NCBI GenBank assembly: GCA_945487035.1
Contig: CALYTI010000007.1
Coordinates: 24,178 to 88,177, forward strand
Reading direction: 5' to 3'
From: an uncultured Bacteroidales bacterium
Lineage (GTDB): Bacteria; Bacteroidota; Bacteroidia; Bacteroidales; UBA932
Length of the DNA: 64,000 nucleotides
The notes beneath the pieces are model-generated. The model saw only the letters and a list, made by a program, of their open reading frames with translations, was not told where the DNA came from and made no database searches. Position numbers and translations under genes: made by a program. Position 1 is the stretch's first letter. Each line of letters opens with the position of its first letter. This document shows, in pieces, positions 36,087-44,777 of the stretch.

Positions 36087-37622
36087 TCATAACGCTTTGA
36101 TGAAGTCAATCAGATTCTGGCTCCGGGTCAGTCCCAGTTTCTTGCGCAGGCGGTGCCTCTCCACCTCCACCGACTTGGGCGAAATGCCGAGCAGGGCGGC
36201 GATGTATTTGGTCGAGAACTCAAGCCGCAGCAAAGTCGCGAGTTTGCGCTCCTGTGCGGAAAGCTGAGGGCACTTGATGCTCAGTCTTGCGGTGAAATCC
36301 TGATGCAGAGCCTCCACCTTGTTGTAGAAGTCCGTCCTTTCGTCCTGCGAATTGCGCCTCAGGCCCAGACTTGCCTTTATTTCGTGAAGCAGTTCATCCT
36401 TGCGTGCGGGGTCAGAGCTCATTTCCGCTTCGGCCACCTTGCCGTAGAGTTCGTCGATAAACTCGCTCTGCTCGCTTATTCTTTCGGCAATGGACATTGC
36501 ATCACGCCTTCGGAGTTCGAGAAGATTCTGCAGATGCTCATTCTCCACCTGCATAGAATGGACTTTCAGCTCGTTGAGCCTGCGATAGCTCTCATCCTCG
36601 CTCCTGTCCACCTTCGCAGGCCTTGATTTCAAAGCTCTTACCAGCAGGGCAAGCAACACGCAGCAGGCAATGGCAAAAAGTCCTGCCACCGCTTCCGCCA
36701 CATCCGGAGTCCTTCCATAACCGACACTTGAAACCACTGCACAAAGGGTAAAAGCGCTCAAAGCGGAGAAAAAAGGAGCCACCAAAACGGAAACTGTGAT
36801 TTCGCCTACGCGGAAATTGCGCGCCCCGGCAAGTGCACACAACATCACCACGGAAGGAGATACTATGGTGCCTCTGGCAAAAACAAGCATGGAAAGCGCA
36901 GAAGCTATGACACAGGCAAGCGAAGTGGCGGCATCCATATCGAAAAACTCTTCGCGGAGGCTGGAAACCCTGAGTTTGACATTGGGGCTCAGCAGAGCAA
37001 AACAAGCCAGAGCAAGCGCAGATCCGATGAGGATACCGGCAGAACTCAGGTTGCCCGCAAATGCAATGCTCAGCAGCCCGGACAGATTCATTCCGACCGC
37101 AAAAAGCAGAACAAAGGCAGCAACGCTCATAAAAGCCCCCAGTCTGGAAAGTTTCAACAGCAGATGCACATTGGAATTGAGTACAATCCTTTGCAGAAGC
37201 CTTGAGAACATGACGCCAAGAACCAGTGCCAGAACCATTGAAGCCAGCCATTGGAGCGGAATCCACATTATGTCCGAGTCAGTAATACCGTAGTACAGCT
37301 GAGTTCCGACAAGGGCCGCAGTCAGCGAAGGCAGAACGGCAGAAGGCTGCCCTATCAGATGCAGCACTAAGACAACAACGAGTGCCGAGCTTACTGCAAC
37401 GGGGACAGAGGCTGACGACAGATCAATGGTAAACTGTTCCAGGTCTCCAAGCTCCGTACCAAGCAGCAGGCCTGCTCCCGATGCCAATAGCATCAAAGGG
37501 AGAATCAACCTGCGGGGCAGCGAAAAGCAAGTCGCCACCGGTGCAAGGGACATAGGCAGTTCCCAAAGGATTACGGCCGAGAAGAGCAAGGCCGTAAACA
37601 ATGAGGCAATCAGTAGTTCCAT
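36087..37622 (-). CDS. Membrane protein with C-terminal LuxR-type HTH
   Basis: This 511-aa protein has about ten hydrophobic segments in residues 1-350, a coiled-coil linker (LNELKVHSMQVENEHLQNLLELRRR), and a GerE/LuxR helix-turn-helix at the end (ERKLATLLRLEFSTKYIAALLGISPKSVEVERHRLRKKLGL). It is probably a membrane sensor that binds DNA directly. It lies 1 bp after the DUF47 gene and just upstream of the porin, so control of that locus is a reasonable inference. Confidence 0.75.
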   Translation of the reverse strand: MELLIASLFTALLFSAVILWELPMSLAPVATCFSLPRRLILPLMLLASGAGLLLGTELGDLEQFTIDLSSASVPVAVSSALVVVLVLHLIGQPSAVLPSLTAALVGTQLYYGITDSDIMWIPLQWLASMVLALVLGVMFSRLLQRIVLNSNVHLLLKLSRLGAFMSVAAFVLLFAVGMNLSGLLSIAFAGNLSSAGILIGSALALACFALLSPNVKLRVSSLREEFFDMDAATSLACVIASALSMLVFARGTIVSPSVVMLCALAGARNFRVGEITVSVLVAPFFSALSAFTLCAVVSSVGYGRTPDVAEAVAGLFAIACCVLLALLVRALKSRPAKVDRSEDESYRRLNELKVHSMQVENEHLQNLLELRRRDAMSIAERISEQSEFIDELYGKVAEAEMSSDPARKDELLHEIKASLGLRRNSQDERTDFYNKVEALHQDFTARLSIKCPQLSAQERKLATLLRLEFSTKYIAALLGISPKSVEVERHRLRKKLGLTRSQNLIDFIKAL

Positions 37623-37623
37623 A

Positions 37624-38268
37624 TCATATGATTCTGCGTATGGACATTACAGACAGCTGGTCTGCAACCTTGAGTGCTTCCTGGGAGAGTTCCTCAATGT
37701 GGAGAGCAAAATACCGGAGATGAAACTTCTCGGAAAGTTTGAGCTTGTCCATTTCGTGGAAAACTTTTCGTTTGAGAATCTTTGCCTGGGTATCAGCTTC
37801 TTTCTGGAAGAAATATACGCGATGTACCATATCCGGCACTGAATCCGGGGTCTTGAAATAGGCCTTGGATGCAGGAATGGTCGTGGACATAGCTTCCGTA
37901 CTGAGTTCCATCAGCTTGAGAAAATCAGCGTTCAGCTCCACAGGAATGTGCGGAGTCTCGATTTCGAACTGATAGAGGTTGTTGTTGAGGGTGTCTAGGA
38001 CGTGGTCCATACGCTCAAGAAGTCTGAGAATATCACCGCGGGGGCGGCTCAGACTGTTTCTGCGGTAAAGGTCTGCCTCGATGTCTCTTCGGAGCATCTC
38101 GGCATCAGACTCAAGCCTGGTAATTGACTGAAGATTGCCGCTGAGAGCATCATCATTATGGTAAATGTAGTTCTTGACACCTTCGATAAAAACCAGTAGT
38201 GATTGATCAACTATATCAAAGAACTTGTCAAGGCGCCCAATTGTTTCTTTTGTTTTTCTGTTGAACAT
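37624..38268 (-). CDS. DUF47 (PhoU-like) protein
   Basis: Starting at 38268 gives 214 aa (MFNRKTKETIGRLDKFFDIV), all helical, with the DUF47/TIGR00153 pattern (ESDAEMLRRDIEADLYRRNSL, HVLDTLNNNLYQFEIETP). DUF47 proteins are PhoU relatives, usually next to Pit phosphate transporters, where they affect uptake. Here no Pit gene is adjacent; an OprP-like porin and a pyrophosphatase are close instead. Confidence 0.82.
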   Translation of the reverse strand: MFNRKTKETIGRLDKFFDIVDQSLLVFIEGVKNYIYHNDDALSGNLQSITRLESDAEMLRRDIEADLYRRNSLSRPRGDILRLLERMDHVLDTLNNNLYQFEIETPHIPVELNADFLKLMELSTEAMSTTIPASKAYFKTPDSVPDMVHRVYFFQKEADTQAKILKRKVFHEMDKLKLSEKFHLRYFALHIEELSQEALKVADQLSVMSIRRII

Positions 38269-38510
38269 AACCTTGTTGTGCAAATATGGGTTAATGATTC
38301 TGCATTTCAAAGAGTCCGCGCGCGTACACACGCAAGACAAAGAAGTACTTGTTAAGTTGTTTTGAAGAGTTAATTATATTGATTTATAATTGTTTATATA
38401 CATAAGTGTAAAGTTGTTGTCTTTACTTCCACAAATTTACACAAAGTAATTGTAAAGAAAAAAGTTTAACAAAATTTTCTCCGGCTGCTCGGATTTCGCG
38501 CGTATATGCG

Positions 38511-38518
38511 TACCTTTG
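38511..38518 (+). promoter_or_regulatory. -7 box for the membrane pyrophosphatase
   Basis: TACCTTTG, 23 nt before the ATG. It lies in a 273-bp A+T-rich divergent region (38269-38541) that must also hold the leftward phosphate-locus promoter, which I could not place. Confidence 0.45.
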
Positions 38519-38541
38519 TTGAAGATTAATTAGGTTTAACA

Positions 38542-40719
38542 ATGAATACGCTATTCTATCTGGTGCCTGCCGCATCACTTGTTGCGCTGGCTTTCGCCTA
38601 CATCTTCTTCAGACAGATGATGAAGGAGGATGAAGGCACACCGACAATGAAAGAGATTGCCCTGTATGTAAGGCAGGGCGCGATGGCATATCTTAAACAA
38701 CAGTACAAGATAGTCATCATCGTATTTGTAGTGCTTGCTGCACTGTTTGCAGTCCTCGCGTACGGCTTCCACATCCAGAACACCTGGGTTCCGTTCGCTT
38801 TCCTTACCGGAGGTTTCTTCTCGGGTCTTGCCGGTTTTGTAGGTATGCGCACAGCCACCTACGCTTCGGGGCGTACAGCCAATGCAGCACGCAAGTCACT
38901 CAACCACGGACTCAAGATTGCTTTCCGCTCAGGAGCAGTTATGGGTCTTACCGTAGTAGGACTGGGACTTCTGGACATATCCCTCTGGTGGTTTATCCTC
39001 GGCATCTTTGTCCCGGCAGGTGAAATCACGACTTCCCAGGAAATCATTGTCATTACCACAACTATGCTGACCTTCGGTATGGGAGCATCCACCCAGGCAC
39101 TGTTTGCCCGTGTCGGTGGAGGTATCTACACCAAGGCTGCCGATGTAGGTGCTGACATTGTAGGCAAGGTCGAGACCGACCTTCCTGAGGATGACCCCCG
39201 CAACCCTGCTACAATTGCAGACAATGTCGGTGACAATGTCGGTGACGTTGCCGGTATGGGAGCTGACCTCTATGAGAGTTATTGCGGCTCAATTCTGTCT
39301 ACTATGGCGCTCGGCGCTTCCGCTTTCTATTCTATGGGAACGGATATGCAGCTCAAGTCCATACTCGCACCTATGCTTATCGCAGCCGTCGGCGTTGTGC
39401 TTTCCGTAGCCAGCATATTTACCGTCCGCACCAAAGAAGGTGCAGGAATGGGGCAGCTGCTCAAGTCCATGAGTTTCGGAACCAATCTGGCGGCCATTCT
39501 CAGTGCTGTTGCAACCTTCGGCATTCTGGCTCTGGTATTCGGCACACAGACCTCCGACTGGTGGCATTTCTCCCTGTCCGTAGTGTCCGGCCTGCTTGCC
39601 GGAGTGGTTATCGGAAAGGCAACAGAGTACTATACTTCCCACTCCTACAAGCCTACCCAGAAGCTGGCAGAGTCCGCACAGACAGGACCTGCAACCGTAA
39701 TCATCAATGGTGTGGGTCTCGGAATGATATCTACAGCAGTTCCTGTGATTGCCATCGTATGCGCCATCGTACTCTCATTCCTCTTTGCAACAGGCTTCAA
39801 TATGAAGGATATCATCGCTGAGCCTGCCCTTCTCTCCAAGGGCCTGTACGGTGTTGCCATCGCTGCAGTCGGAATGCTCAGCACTCTTGGTATCACCCTT
39901 GCTACCGACGCCTACGGCCCTATTGCCGACAATGCCGGAGGCAATGCCCAGATGAGCGAACTGGAGCCTGAGGTACGCGAGCGCACCGATGTGCTGGATG
40001 CCCTCGGCAACACCACCGCTGCTACCGGAAAGGGCTTTGCAATCGGTTCCGCTGCCCTTACTGCTCTTGCACTTCTGGCGTCCTATATTGAAGAACTGAA
40101 AATTGCAATGGGCCCTGCCGGAGAAGGTCTGAGCATAGTGGATGTGCTGGAGCGCTTCAATGTAAGCCTTATGAACCCATCAGTGCTTGCCGGTGTGTTT
40201 ATCGGCGCTATGATGGCCTTCCTTTTCTGCGGTCTTACTATGAATGCCGTGGGTCGCGCTGCCCAGAAGATGGTCGTTGAAGTCCGCAGGCAGTTCCGCG
40301 AAATCAAGGGCATACTCGAAGGCAAGCAGCGTCCGGACTATTCGCGTTGCGTGGAAATCAGTACCAAGGCAGCCCAGAAGGAGATGATTTTCCCTTCAGT
40401 TCTGGCCATTATCGTTCCTGTGCTGGTCGGCATCATTCTCGGCCCTGCCGGTGTGCTCGGCCTTCTTGCCGGAGCTCTCGGAGCCGGATTCGTACTGGCA
40501 ATCTTCCTCGCGAACTCGGGAGGTGCCTGGGACAATGCCAAGAAATATGTTGAAGAGGGTCACTTCGGAGGTAAGAACTCAGAAAGTCATCACGCCACTG
40601 TTGTGGGTGATACCGTAGGAGATCCGTTCAAGGATACCTCAGGACCATCCCTCAACATCCTCATCAAGCTGATGTCGATGGTGTCCATCGTGATGGCGGG
40701 ACTTACCGTGCTGTTCTAG
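38542..40719 (+). CDS. hppA: Membrane-bound K+-dependent Na+/H+-translocating pyrophosphatase
   Basis: This 725-aa protein has about 16 helices. It hydrolyses cytosolic pyrophosphate and pumps cations. Catalytic motifs are intact: DVGADIVGKVE (about residue 197), EDDPRNPATIADNVGDNVGD, and a C-terminal VVGDTVGDPFKDTSGPSLN. In NTTAATGKGFAIGSAA the Ala and Gly at the diagnostic 460/463 positions mark a K+-dependent enzyme; Bacteroides relatives are known to pump Na+ and H+. It diverges from the phosphate locus and ends at a strong shared terminator. Confidence 0.93.
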   Translation: MNTLFYLVPAASLVALAFAYIFFRQMMKEDEGTPTMKEIALYVRQGAMAYLKQQYKIVIIVFVVLAALFAVLAYGFHIQNTWVPFAFLTGGFFSGLAGFVGMRTATYASGRTANAARKSLNHGLKIAFRSGAVMGLTVVGLGLLDISLWWFILGIFVPAGEITTSQEIIVITTTMLTFGMGASTQALFARVGGGIYTKAADVGADIVGKVETDLPEDDPRNPATIADNVGDNVGDVAGMGADLYESYCGSILSTMALGASAFYSMGTDMQLKSILAPMLIAAVGVVLSVASIFTVRTKEGAGMGQLLKSMSFGTNLAAILSAVATFGILALVFGTQTSDWWHFSLSVVSGLLAGVVIGKATEYYTSHSYKPTQKLAESAQTGPATVIINGVGLGMISTAVPVIAIVCAIVLSFLFATGFNMKDIIAEPALLSKGLYGVAIAAVGMLSTLGITLATDAYGPIADNAGGNAQMSELEPEVRERTDVLDALGNTTAATGKGFAIGSAALTALALLASYIEELKIAMGPAGEGLSIVDVLERFNVSLMNPSVLAGVFIGAMMAFLFCGLTMNAVGRAAQKMVVEVRRQFREIKGILEGKQRPDYSRCVEISTKAAQKEMIFPSVLAIIVPVLVGIILGPAGVLGLLAGALGAGFVLAIFLANSGGAWDNAKKYVEEGHFGGKNSESHHATVVGDTVGDPFKDTSGPSLNILIKLMSMVSIVMAGLTVLF

Positions 40720-40741
40720 GACAACTTCAGTAAAGATTTGC

Positions 40742-40781
40742 AATACCGCAAGCTGACTTTACTCTGTCAGCTTGCGGTATT
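40742..40781. terminator. Bidirectional terminator hairpin
   Basis: A perfect 16-bp stem (AATACCGCAAGCTGAC at 40742-40757, its complement at 40766-40781) with an 8-nt loop. It lies between convergent hppA and ettA, and the ettA stop codon is in the loop, so the arm is also coding sequence. Confidence 0.85.
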
Positions 40782-42444
40782 TGAATCGCTTAGGCTCTTC
40801 AGTGCCAAGACGCATCTTCCTGTTCTCTTCGTATTCGGAATAGCTTCCCTCGAAGAAATAAACCTGGGAGTCACCCTCGAAGGCGAGAATGTGTGTTGCG
40901 ATTCGGTCGAGGAACCAGCGGTCGTGGCTTACTACCACTGCACAGCCTGCAAAACCGTCCAGGCCGTCCTCCAGAGCGCGGATAGTGTTGACATCCACAT
41001 CGTTGGTAGGCTCGTCGAGCAGGAGCACATTGCCTTCATCCTTGAGAGTGAGGGCAAGGTGGAGCCTGTTCCTTTCACCACCGGAGAGCACTCCGCAGAG
41101 CTTTTCCTGGTCTGCACCGGAGAAGTTGAAGCGGCTGACCCAGCTGCGGGCGTTGATATCCCGATTGCCCAGGCGTATCCATTCTGAATTCTCGGCTATG
41201 GTCTCGAATACCGTCTTGTCAGGGTCTATGCTCTTGTGCTGCTGGTCCACATAGGAAATCTTGACGGTCTCCCCTATCTCTATGCTTCCGGTATCCGGCT
41301 GTTCAAGGCCCATTATGAGTCGGAAAAGAGTGGTCTTTCCCGCTCCGTTAGGGCCGATAACACCTACGATGCCGGCAGGCGGGAGCACGAAGTCAAGATG
41401 CTCGAAGAGAAGTTTGTCCCCATAAGCCTTGCTGACATCGTGGAACTCGATGACCTTGTTGCCGAGGTGCGGTCCGTTCGGAATATAGATTTCCAGATTG
41501 CTCTCTTTTTCTTTGGCATCTGCCGAAGCCAGTTTCTCATAAGCACCAAGACGGGCTTTCTGCTTGGCCTGGCGGGCCTTAGGTGCCATCCGCACCCACT
41601 CGAGCTCGTGCTGGAGGGTCTTGCGGCGCTTGCTTTCCTGCTTTTCCTCCATTGCGAGGCGCTGGGTCTTCTGGTCGAGCCAGCTGGAATAGTTACCCTT
41701 CCAAGGAATTCCCTCACCGCGGTCAAGCTCAAGAATCCATCCCGCCACATTGTCGAGGAAGTAGCGGTCGTGGGTTACGGCAATTACAGTACCCTTGTAC
41801 TGCTGAAGATGGGCTTCGAGCCACTGGATACTCTCGGTATCGAGGTGGTTGGTAGGCTCGTCGAGCAGAAGCACATCCGGCTGACGCAAAAGCAGGCGGC
41901 AAAGGGCCACCCTTCTGCGCTCACCACCTGAAAGGTTGCATACTTTAGCTTCGGAAGGCGGGCACTGGAGGGCATCCATTGCCCTTTCCAGCTTGGAATC
42001 GATTTCCCAACCGTCGCAGTGCTCGATTTTCTCGGTGAGCTCTCCCTGACGCTCGATCAGGGCATTCATCCTGTCCGGATCTTCCATCACCTCAGGGTCA
42101 CAGAAAGCATTGTTGATTTCCTCATATTCCTTGAGAAGGTCCATCACTTCCTGCACTCCTTCCTGTACGACTTCCAGCACGGTCTTGTCGGGGTCCATCT
42201 GTGGTTCCTGCTCAAGGTAGCCTACGGAGTAGCCGGGGGCCCATACGACCTCGCCCTTGTAGGATTTCTCCACACCTGCAATGATTTTGAGCAGGGTGGA
42301 TTTTCCGGAGCCGTTGAGACCTATGATACCGATTTTGGCGCCATAGAAGAATGAAAGGTAAATGTCCTTGAGAATTGTCTTGTTGTTGTGCGGGAGGACC
42401 TTGCCCACACCGTTCATCGAGAATATTATCTTTTCGTCTGCCAT
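40759..42444 (-). CDS. ettA: Energy-dependent translational throttle protein EttA (ABC-F)
   Basis: This 561-aa cytosolic protein has two ABC domains without membrane segments. It shows Walker A GLNGSGKSTL (about residue 42) and GPNGAGKTTL (about residue 350), signatures LSGGERRRVALCRLLL and LSGGERNRLHLALTL, a long EttA arm, and a basic interdomain linker (RQAKQKARLGAYEKL). EttA binds the ribosomal E site and gates the first elongation cycle by ATP/ADP ratio. It ends a leftward run of four or five genes, 5 bp after the HAD gene. Confidence 0.93.
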   Translation of the reverse strand: MADEKIIFSMNGVGKVLPHNNKTILKDIYLSFFYGAKIGIIGLNGSGKSTLLKIIAGVEKSYKGEVVWAPGYSVGYLEQEPQMDPDKTVLEVVQEGVQEVMDLLKEYEEINNAFCDPEVMEDPDRMNALIERQGELTEKIEHCDGWEIDSKLERAMDALQCPPSEAKVCNLSGGERRRVALCRLLLRQPDVLLLDEPTNHLDTESIQWLEAHLQQYKGTVIAVTHDRYFLDNVAGWILELDRGEGIPWKGNYSSWLDQKTQRLAMEEKQESKRRKTLQHELEWVRMAPKARQAKQKARLGAYEKLASADAKEKESNLEIYIPNGPHLGNKVIEFHDVSKAYGDKLLFEHLDFVLPPAGIVGVIGPNGAGKTTLFRLIMGLEQPDTGSIEIGETVKISYVDQQHKSIDPDKTVFETIAENSEWIRLGNRDINARSWVSRFNFSGADQEKLCGVLSGGERNRLHLALTLKDEGNVLLLDEPTNDVDVNTIRALEDGLDGFAGCAVVVSHDRWFLDRIATHILAFEGDSQVYFFEGSYSEYEENRKMRLGTEEPKRFKYRKLTE

Positions 42445-42449
42445 ATCTG

Positions 42450-43106
42450 TTATATCTTTTCGAACAATTGCTCTGCACTGTCTGCAATATCCATAGCTCC
42501 GGACTGCTCCAGGTCGGTGCGCGGGCGGAAGCCCCAGCTTACACCTATGCTGCGCACGCCCCCGTTTGCAGCGGTCTTCATATCGGTTGCCGAATCTCCC
42601 ACAAAGACAGCCTCTTCCCTGCTTACTCCGGCCTTGTCAAGCACCAGCTGCACCACAGCAGCATCCGGCTTGAGCGGCAGCTCCGGGCTGTTGCCGAGCA
42701 CTGCCACGAAGCTTATGTCCGGGAAGAATTCTTTCACCAGTTTCTCGGCGCCTTCCTGAAATTTATTGGATGCCACCGCGAGTTTGAGCCCTTTCTCCTG
42801 AAGCCGCGCAAGAAGCTGCGGAATGCCCGGATACGGACGGGTATGCACATCTATATGGGCTACATAATAATCCACAAAATCGGCCAGTGCCGCATCCACA
42901 AGGGCGTCTTCCGGCTGCTGCCCGAGGCTGCTGCCCAGGGCATCCTTCACCAGATTGCGTATGCCGTGCCCTACCATATCCCTGTATTCTGCCATAGTAT
43001 GCAGCGTCAGGCCGCGCAGTCCAAGGGCATAGTTTACTGCGGTTCCGAGGTCCTCAATCGTATCGATGAGGGTTCCGTCAAGGTCAAATATTGCTAGTTT
43101 TGTCAT
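42450..43106 (-). CDS. HAD phosphatase, phosphoglycolate phosphatase-like
   Basis: Starting at 43106 gives 218 aa. HAD motifs are IFDLDGTLIDT (residues 5-15), VASNKFQEG (motif II/III region) and VFVGDSATDMKTA, with an alpha-helical cap. It dephosphorylates a small metabolite, perhaps 2-phosphoglycolate, but this group also includes pyrophosphatases and nucleotidases. Its ATG overlaps the stop of the upstream DUF5715 gene (ATGA). Confidence 0.85.
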   Translation of the reverse strand: MTKLAIFDLDGTLIDTIEDLGTAVNYALGLRGLTLHTMAEYRDMVGHGIRNLVKDALGSSLGQQPEDALVDAALADFVDYYVAHIDVHTRPYPGIPQLLARLQEKGLKLAVASNKFQEGAEKLVKEFFPDISFVAVLGNSPELPLKPDAAVVQLVLDKAGVSREEAVFVGDSATDMKTAANGGVRSIGVSWGFRPRTDLEQSGAMDIADSAEQLFEKI

Positions 43107-43888
43107 TTTGCTGTAATATGAAAACAATGTTCCTGCCTTTCGTATTTGACGAGGCAGTGTCCGGCATTGCGCCTGTCCCTGAGCACTTCCCCAAGGACCT
43201 TGGTTAGCTCGAACGGCTGCATAAACACCTTGGATTCGTCTTCTCTGTAGTAGCGGGTATAGGCAATGTCGAAGGTGGTACCGTAGCAATGCGCCGAGTT
43301 GTCAGAGGCATTGGGATTGCCGCTCCGGCGCAGCCTCTGCACATCCTCCTCCGTGCGAAGCACAGAGGAGACTACGAGTTTGTAGTCCAGAAGTCCGTGA
43401 TTCTTAAGGGAATCGGAAAAAGCCTTGGCAATCGCATCCAGCTCGCGAGCCGCATTTTTGGTAAGATACGGCACTGAGTAGCGCAGGTCATAGATTACAT
43501 ACAGGTCGTTGTCCTTGATTTCCACCAGACCTTCGCTTTCCACCTCAGCCCTGTTTTTCGGGACCCTTTTGAGGCCCGTGCGCTTGGCAACATTGAGATG
43601 CTCCTCATTCAAATCGTTGAAGAGTTTGGAATACGGGAGCCTCTTGCGGTTGTAGATGATTTCCCTGGGCTTAGCCTCGCCGTCTGCCTTAAGTTCAGGC
43701 TCGGCCGGAGCCGGGCGGCTTACAGCCTGCTGCACTATTTGCGCAACCTCATCGGCATTTTCTTCATCCTCTATCACGGCACTGCGCATAGCCCTGCGCG
43801 TACAGCCGCCTCCGACAAGAAAGCCCAGGATGAACCCTATCAGAAGGGTCACCAGAAGTGTAATAAGTCCTTTGCTTTGTCTATTCAT
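43103..43888 (-). CDS. DUF5715 LAS-type peptidase, membrane-anchored
   Basis: Starting at 43888 gives 261 aa with one N-terminal helix (GLITLLVTLLIGFILGFLVGG) and a periplasmic domain. The motifs SAHCYGTTFDI (SxHxxGxxxD) and EHCFHIT (HxxxH) are the zinc sites of LAS peptidases (M15/lysostaphin fold) that cut peptidoglycan peptides. Known DUF5715 proteins share this pattern. The gene overlaps both neighbours, the Stealth-type transferase upstream and the HAD phosphatase downstream. Confidence 0.75.
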   Translation of the reverse strand: MNRQSKGLITLLVTLLIGFILGFLVGGGCTRRAMRSAVIEDEENADEVAQIVQQAVSRPAPAEPELKADGEAKPREIIYNRKRLPYSKLFNDLNEEHLNVAKRTGLKRVPKNRAEVESEGLVEIKDNDLYVIYDLRYSVPYLTKNAARELDAIAKAFSDSLKNHGLLDYKLVVSSVLRTEEDVQRLRRSGNPNASDNSAHCYGTTFDIAYTRYYREDESKVFMQPFELTKVLGEVLRDRRNAGHCLVKYERQEHCFHITAK

Positions 43889-44756
43889 CATTAAATTTCT
43901 TATCAAATGCTTCAAGAATCCTTGACCTCATCTCAAGGTACTGGGATTCGGAGAGTTTCACATCGTTTATGCACACAAACGAGCAGCGCGGGTGAAGTAT
44001 GGCATCGCATACCTGGTCTGCCGTCTTGACAGCAAGAGACAGATGCTGATTGGAGATGGAAGAGTTCCTCACTGCCCTGCCCCCGTAGTACAGATAATCC
44101 AGAAAGACATACTGGTTGACATTGTACCTTTCGCGCAATGCCGATACGGAAGCCTCCAGCTCATCTCCTATTCTGGAAAATACTTCCTCGCAAGCGCTTT
44201 TGAGCATTGGAGAGCAGGTGTGCTGCGGACGCACGAAAAGCAGCCCCGGTCCCATTCCGAGAGCCTTGCGGGCCAGCAGGTCGGCATTACGGGTCTGCTG
44301 CTTGTAGAGACCTGTATGGAAAAGATGCTTGCGGAAGCCGATAGCCGATTTTCCATCCACAAAGAATTCTTCTTCGCGGGTAGGCCTGACAGGAAACATA
44401 TCATCATTGAAATAGATGTACTGTTCGTCCAGTCCCGGGATTCTGTGCAAGAACATTTCTATTGCCGTGCTGTTGAAGACAGGAAGGTGCTTGGAAGGAA
44501 TTATATCCCTGTGATACACAACTTTAACATCGCTCTCCGGGACCCAGTCAGGCACCTGGCTTTCTCCCGACACGACGAGAAAAATGTTGTGGATAAAGGG
44601 CATATAACACCGTATACCGCGTACCAGGTACACCAGGGTACCCCAATCGCGGTAACGCTTTTCTATAGCCGGAACTCCAACCGCTTCTGCAAAGGATTTG
44701 CGCCAAAGGGGGTCGTTGCCGTCAACATAAGTAATCACTGCGTCCATAGGGCGCAA
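43881..44756 (-). CDS. Stealth-family sugar phosphotransferase-like protein
   Basis: This 291-aa protein starts DAVITYVDGNDPLWR, the Stealth CR1 signature, and has NSTAIEMFLHRIPGLDEQYIYFNDDMF, the CR2 signature. Stealth enzymes transfer hexose-1-phosphate in capsule or glycan synthesis and include the catalytic half of GlcNAc-1-phosphotransferase. The acceptor is unknown. It overlaps the LAS peptidase gene by 8 bp, pointing to a shared envelope role. Confidence 0.82.
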   Translation of the reverse strand: MRPMDAVITYVDGNDPLWRKSFAEAVGVPAIEKRYRDWGTLVYLVRGIRCYMPFIHNIFLVVSGESQVPDWVPESDVKVVYHRDIIPSKHLPVFNSTAIEMFLHRIPGLDEQYIYFNDDMFPVRPTREEEFFVDGKSAIGFRKHLFHTGLYKQQTRNADLLARKALGMGPGLLFVRPQHTCSPMLKSACEEVFSRIGDELEASVSALRERYNVNQYVFLDYLYYGGRAVRNSSISNQHLSLAVKTADQVCDAILHPRCSFVCINDVKLSESQYLEMRSRILEAFDKKFNDE

Positions 44757-44777
44757 AGATACTCATTTCCCGGCGAA

